Below are positions 4,916-5,583 of a DNA stretch of 5,583 nt, one piece after another. Made by a program: the position numbers and the translations under genes. Below the pieces are notes generated by a model. That model worked only from the letters and a program-made list of their open reading frames with translations. It ran no database searches and was not told the origin of the DNA. The stretch comes from JALYOK01 sp031419835 (GTDB taxonomy: Bacteria > Pseudomonadota > Gammaproteobacteria > Burkholderiales > JALYOK01). The first letter of the stretch is position 1. Each line of letters opens with the position of its first letter. The DNA is taken from the NCBI GenBank assembly GCA_031419835.1, contig JANOLP010000262.1, positions 1-5,583 on the forward strand, read 5' to 3'.

Positions 4916-5583
4916 ATGCGAGCAAGTGTACTTCTAAGGTGTATTGGTTTCTGGATTCTTCTGCTGACGAGCGGTATCGTTAGCAGCCAGACGATCGGGG
5001 CGCTACAAGTTGCTCCAAAATCAACGCCCGCCGGGTCAGGTGTCTCGGTCTTCGCCGTGGTTCAAATTACCGCACCGGAAGTCATTCCTTCTTCCGTTAA
5101 CTTACAGAAAATCGACGCCCAAGGTCGCGCCACGATCATTGGTACGTTACGCGATGACGGCACGGAAGGCGATGCCACTGCAAACGATCGTCTGTTCACC
5201 CTTCGCTTCAGCGTCTTTGAACAAAACCCGCTCACGCTAACGTATCGCGTTTCCGCTGCCGTCCAGGGCAAAGTCACGCGGATATTTTCCGCGCCAGCGA
5301 CTTTTTCTGTCACGGGCACGGTCGGTACCGGCATTTCCATCACACAACCGGCCAATTTGGTCTTTACAAATATTTCGCCGATTACCGTTTCAGGAACGGC
5401 AGGCGATCCGGGCGCAACGGTGCGCGTAAACGGCATCTTAGCCAGCAAGAGTGGAACAACGTTCCAAGCGTCAGTCCCACTGCAAGAAGGAAACAATACG
5501 CTTACCGCCGTCGCGGCGAATACCAACAACACGCAGAGTACCGCATCTGTTCAAGTCACATTGGACACCACGCCACCGAGAGT
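4916..5583 (+). CDS. Exported protein, choice-of-anchor X-like plus Ig-like domain (partial)
   Basis: The frame stays open from the ATG at 4916 through the window end: 222 complete codons, 3' part missing. Residues 1-24 form a signal peptide (MRASVLLRC, then a hydrophobic core to about 22, cleavage near SSQ). Residues about 35-130 resemble the beta domain I know from choice-of-anchor X proteins, with SSVNLQKIDAQG (59-70), IIGTLRDDGTEGDA (74-87), NDRLFTLRFSV (90-100) and LTYRVSAAVQGK (108-119). Residues about 139-218 resemble a bacterial Ig-like or glucodextranase-B-like repeat, with ITVSGTAGDPGATVRVNG (156-173), VPLQEGNNTLTAVA (187-200) and the closing LDTTPPR. The DTTPP junction usually links further repeats, so a large cell-surface or secreted protein is expected. 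It has no clear enzymatic motif so far. It follows the PEP-CTERM gene by 191 bases and is probably transcribed separately. Confidence 0.85.
   Translation, partial: MRASVLLRCIGFWILLLTSGIVSSQTIGALQVAPKSTPAGSGVSVFAVVQITAPEVIPSSVNLQKIDAQGRATIIGTLRDDGTEGDATANDRLFTLRFSVFEQNPLTLTYRVSAAVQGKVTRIFSAPATFSVTGTVGTGISITQPANLVFTNISPITVSGTAGDPGATVRVNGILASKSGTTFQASVPLQEGNNTLTAVAANTNNTQSTASVQVTLDTTPPR

Noticed and set aside
5062..5532. Long minus-strand open frame of 156 codons
   Set aside because: It lies wholly antisense to the exported-protein gene from 4916, which has a signal peptide, a Shine-Dalgarno and recognisable domains. The antisense product shows no familiar motif.

Overview
The window looks like ordinary accessory chromosome of an environmental beta- or gammaproteobacterium. 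The grounds are a PEP-CTERM surface protein, a 3-oxoadipate enol-lactonase-like hydrolase of proteobacterial type, good AGGAGG ribosome binding sites, and palindromic intergenic repeats of the REP/REPIN kind. Genus cannot be told from this sequence. All supported protein-coding genes are on the + strand.

Layout: (1) 3-99, a long near-perfect inverted repeat. (2) 213-1355, a YeeE/YedE (TsuA-like) membrane protein, probably a thiosulfate or other sulfur-compound transporter. (3) 1398-1519, a second paired palindromic repeat from a different family. (4) 1587-1853, the internally deleted remains of a phytanoyl-CoA dioxygenase (PhyH) family gene, whose stop codon overlaps the start of (5) 1850-2641, an intact PcaD-like alpha/beta hydrolase. 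(6) 2670-2765, a third REPIN-like palindrome of yet another family. (7) 2889-3458, a stand-alone HNH endonuclease-type protein. (8) 3459-4025, no intact gene, but a decayed VapC-type PIN toxin fragment (about 3606-3787), then an AT-rich stretch with a likely sigma70 promoter. (9) 4026-4724, a PEP-CTERM exported protein. (10) 4725-4915, an intergenic gap holding a copy of a widespread short repeat. (11) 4916 to the window end, the N-terminal part of an exported protein with a choice-of-anchor X-like domain and a bacterial Ig-like domain.

The genes do not form one pathway. The PhyH remnant and the hydrolase are the only pair that looks like an operon, through an ATGA overlap. The two exported proteins near the right end are neighbours and both probably act at or beyond the cell surface, but each has its own leader and Shine-Dalgarno site. 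No exosortase, no other beta-ketoadipate genes and no sulfurtransferase partner are visible here.

I found no convincing new system. The most useful observations are three different inverted-repeat families in successive gaps, one with stem-preserving paired changes; the in-frame collapse of the PhyH gene that keeps its overlap with the hydrolase; and the degraded toxin gene.
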